DNA of 19,095 bases, from NCBI GenBank assembly GCA_025769875.1, contig JAGFNK010000886.1:1-19095 (forward strand). The letters run 5' to 3'. The notes under the pieces were generated by a model. The model was not told where the DNA came from. It was given only the letters and a program-made list of their open reading frames with translations, and made no database searches. Source of the stretch: Russula earlei. Taxonomy: Eukaryota > Basidiomycota > Agaricomycetes > Russulales > Russulaceae. Positions 16,719-19,095 of the stretch are shown in pieces. The number at the start of each line of letters is the position of its first letter. Position 1 is the stretch's first letter. The translations under genes were made by a program, and so were the position numbers.

Positions 16719-18113
16719 GCACTAGGAGGGACATCACTGACGAAGAAGAAAATCTAATCCCACTCCTATTTGAAAACCTCAGTTACGACACCCAAGATCA
16801 CTGTTACCGAGGAAAATTTGCAGGCACACCTATTATCAACCACGGAAATCTTTCTGACACTTGGTTATACGAAGACGATAACGACGAAGTTACCACCGAA
16901 CAACTTAAAGCGGCAGCCCCAGGAGCAGAAAACGTTCAAGACTTCAACCCCTATAACTACACAGGCCTCTTCCTAGACAGACCAGTCAAGTGGAGCCGTT
17001 CTAGAAGACATTGGGTTTACTATAACAATCGAGAAGTCGATTTCTCAGCCAGAACACCTCAAGAAGTTACCGCTATCCTAGGAACTGCTCAGAGCACTCG
17101 AAGCACCACTCCAGGACCTTCTACTCGGCGTAATACCCAACAACCTACTCCTCATACAACTAGCAACGTACCACAAGCAGTCCCTCGAACGCTCACTCCA
17201 ACTAGAATCCAACTACAAGGTTCAGCCCCACCTATTGTTACAGCTACAACAACTCAGAATCCCACCATGTCAAGCAATCCACGCCTTGTCGGAACAGCAC
17301 CAGAACCCTTTGATGGAAAGGCTGATAACGCAGAAGCCTTTTGGGCAGCTTTGGCCAATTATTATTACATCAATGGCGACTCCTTTACAGATGAAAGCAA
17401 GAAAGTTGCCGCTGCACTGACCCACTTTAAAGTAGGAACACCCGCTGGAGCGTGGGCTAGAGAACAAACCACCAAGGCTATGGCTCGTACCTGTAGCAGA
17501 CTATGGGTCATGGGACGACTTCAAGAAAGCCTTTGCCGATCATTTTATCCCTGCAGAAGCAGAGTTGGCCTCCGCTAATACCATGCACACCTATTATCAA
17601 GGGAAACTACCATTTAATGAATGGTATCAGAAATGGTCGCACCACGCATCACGAGCTACCACCGATGAAAGAACAAAGATGTACGCATTTAGGAAGAACA
17701 TCAACCCGGCCTTACATCAGAAAATACTGGGAATCACACCAACACCAACTACGCTTGCAGCCCTTGTCAAAGCAGCAAGAGAATTTGACAACCTTTTCCA
17801 CCTATACAACTCCACTGCTTTTCGAGGAGGACGCTCTGTGCGTGCCCGAGGATTGAACACTCAAGGATCAGATAATCCATTGGAAATTAACTTGTACCAA
17901 GGAGAGCCCAATGAACGACCCTGGGAATCCAGAAGTGAAAGGAAACCCCTCACAGATGCAGAGAAAGAATTTCGACGCAAGAACAATCTCTGTTATTATT
18001 GTGGAAAGAAGAATCATATGGCAAATCAATGTAGAGCAAAGAAAGCAGCTCAAGGACGCCAACGACAAGGATTCTCGCCCCCAAACAGTCAGAGCTACAA
18101 CCATCCAAGATGA
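16715..18113 (+). pseudogene. Gypsy gag, with one frame change
   Basis: The frame starts at ATG 16715 (poor context) and has a second in-frame ATG at 17267 in optimal context (CCCACCATG), just before MSSNPRLVGTAPEPFDGK. The N-terminal 184 codons are acidic then Ser/Thr/Pro-rich. The core after 17267 is a Retrotrans_gag-type capsid domain (AEAFWAALANYYYING, then WDDFKKAFADHFIPAEAELA). The reading frame changes +1 between 17486 and 17490, inside the capsid domain. The second part ends with a CCHC zinc knuckle CYYCGKKNHMANQC (17991-18032) and TGA at 18111. Gag packages the RNA. Interruption within the capsid argues for a disabling insertion, though recoding cannot be excluded. Confidence 0.8.
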
Positions 18114-19095
18114 AAACATCGAACCTGCGCAAGAAGAACCCATTCCTGTTGCTTCACTAACGACTTGGAGAGAGAACACTTGCAGACTCGATCCTCCGCC
18201 CAAGATCTGCTCCTATGGATTTTTAATTGGACCCCCTTCTGCACCGAGGAGGGACTGCGGTCCAAATCAGTACGATACAAAGAGAAATCAATTACCCCAA
18301 AGTTTTTACCAAGAATATTCGCTCCCCTTCCATTGCCTTGAAAGTTACCTTAGTAGGGAAGACAAGCGGCAAAGAAATCGGTGCAAGAGCCCTGCTCGAC
18401 AGTGGAGCAGAAGGAATGATAATCCATGAACGATTTGCACAAAGACACCACCTGCACCTTCGAACTATGATCAAACCCTTGCCAGCACAAAATGTAGACT
18501 GGAACACAAAATGCCAATGGACTAATACGCTTTAGCACCATCCAAAGACTTCGCATTCAAGCTGCACACAGGCGCCACTCATGACGAACAAGCAGAATTC
18601 CTTGTCACTAACATTGGAGATCCACGACATTATCTTAGGAACCGATTGGCTACGACACCACAACCCAGATATTGATTGGGCAAATGATACAATCACACTG
18701 AGAAACTGCCCCCAGACTTGCCTTACCACACACCCAAGCATAACCATTGCATCTGCATCTGGAACGCGGAATTACCAAATACAAGCACTTACTTTCCCTG
18801 AAGAAGAAGAACCCGAGTTTATGGACATTGCTGCACTAATCTTCCCAGATACTGAAGGACCATTGAACCCATGTGTTGACGAACAAATCCATGATGCGTT
18901 TAGCCCAATAACAATCAACATACGAGCCAAATCAACCACAGCTACCAAGTTAGCCAATGCAGAAACACCCCCTAAACATTAGACGAACTTATCCCCGCCC
19001 AATTCTTGAAATGGCGAAAGGTTTTCGATGAACAAGCTTCTCAACGCCTTCCTGCTCACCAACCATGGGACCATGCAATCAATCTAAAACCAGGG
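18088..19095 (+). pseudogene. Gypsy pol, protease and start of reverse transcriptase region (partial)
   Basis: Continues from gag in shifted frames: ATTIQDENIEPAQEEPIPVA after about 18088, then a frame open from 18227 with YPKVFTKNIRSPSIALKV and the protease motif ALLDSGAEGM (catalytic Asp at 18398-18400). The frame moves +1 at 18500, +1 between 18540 and 18580 and +1 at 18622, after which DIILGTDWLRHHNPDIDW is readable. A TAG at 18980 ends that frame. Near the right end FLKWRKVFDEQASQRLPAH and PWDHAINLKPG match the segment just before the reverse transcriptase palm in fungal gypsy elements. Catalytic RT, RNase H and integrase lie outside the window. Confidence 0.75.

Larger units (their letters stand above)
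13333..19095 (+). mobile_element. Ty3/gypsy retrotransposon, left part, with extra 5' coding regions
   Basis: A 5' LTR, a self-complementary primer site, two unrecognised coding regions, gag with a CCHC knuckle, protease and the start of the reverse transcriptase region follow in this order. The element leaves the window. It is CpG-rich and inserted into the hAT relic. Its coding part carries several +1 frame changes and one nonsense codon, so this copy looks inactive unless recoding occurs. Confidence 0.85.

Overview
The window is a pile of nested transposable elements and I see no ordinary host gene in it. The element types (Ty1/copia, Ty3/gypsy, Tc1/mariner, hAT) and introns of about 55 bases in the hAT gene suggest a filamentous fungus, most likely a mushroom-forming basidiomycete. 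That assignment is an inference. CpG content is bimodal. The Tc1 element and most old LTRs have almost no CpG, while the copia element and the gypsy element at the right end are CpG-rich, as expected if old copies lost methylated CpG by deamination.

Layout. 1-2033 is a family-B LTR (minus strand) split by a Tc1/mariner element (16-1633) with a dead transposase. 2034-3075 is a decayed copia gag fragment (minus) split by a diverged solo copia LTR (2318-2797). 3076-3947 and 3948-4638 are two more family-B LTR copies in a row, the second truncated. From 4639 onward a plus-strand hAT transposase gene can be followed in pieces. It is interrupted by an intact copia element (4668-9848), a family-C solo LTR (10195-11279), a family-B solo LTR (11874-13265) that itself holds a solo copia LTR (12039-12473), and the gypsy element that starts at 13333 and leaves the window. 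Target-site duplications can be read for six of these insertions (Tc1, both solo copia LTRs, the intact copia, the B solo LTR and, with one mismatch, the C solo LTR).

The copia element looks young: its two 436-bp LTRs read as identical, its 1341-codon polyprotein is uninterrupted, and its primer site matches the anticodon stem-loop of initiator tRNA-Met, as in the half-tRNA priming of Drosophila copia and yeast Ty5.

The most unusual part is the gypsy element (13333-19095). From its predicted transcription start (about 13866) to 16714, 2.85 kb, there is no ATG in any plus-strand frame. That stretch nevertheless contains a 307-codon open frame and a second, about 500-codon, frame-broken coding region, both upstream of gag and neither recognised. 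The first ATG (16715) overlaps the stop of the second region as ATGA, and the next ATG (17267, optimal context) lies just before the gag core. The predicted first ten bases of the transcript are the exact reverse complement of the bases just after the LTR, which is the arrangement of Tf1-type self-primed elements. This suggests a self-priming retrotransposon with extra 5' genes read from non-AUG starts and gag reached by leaky scanning.
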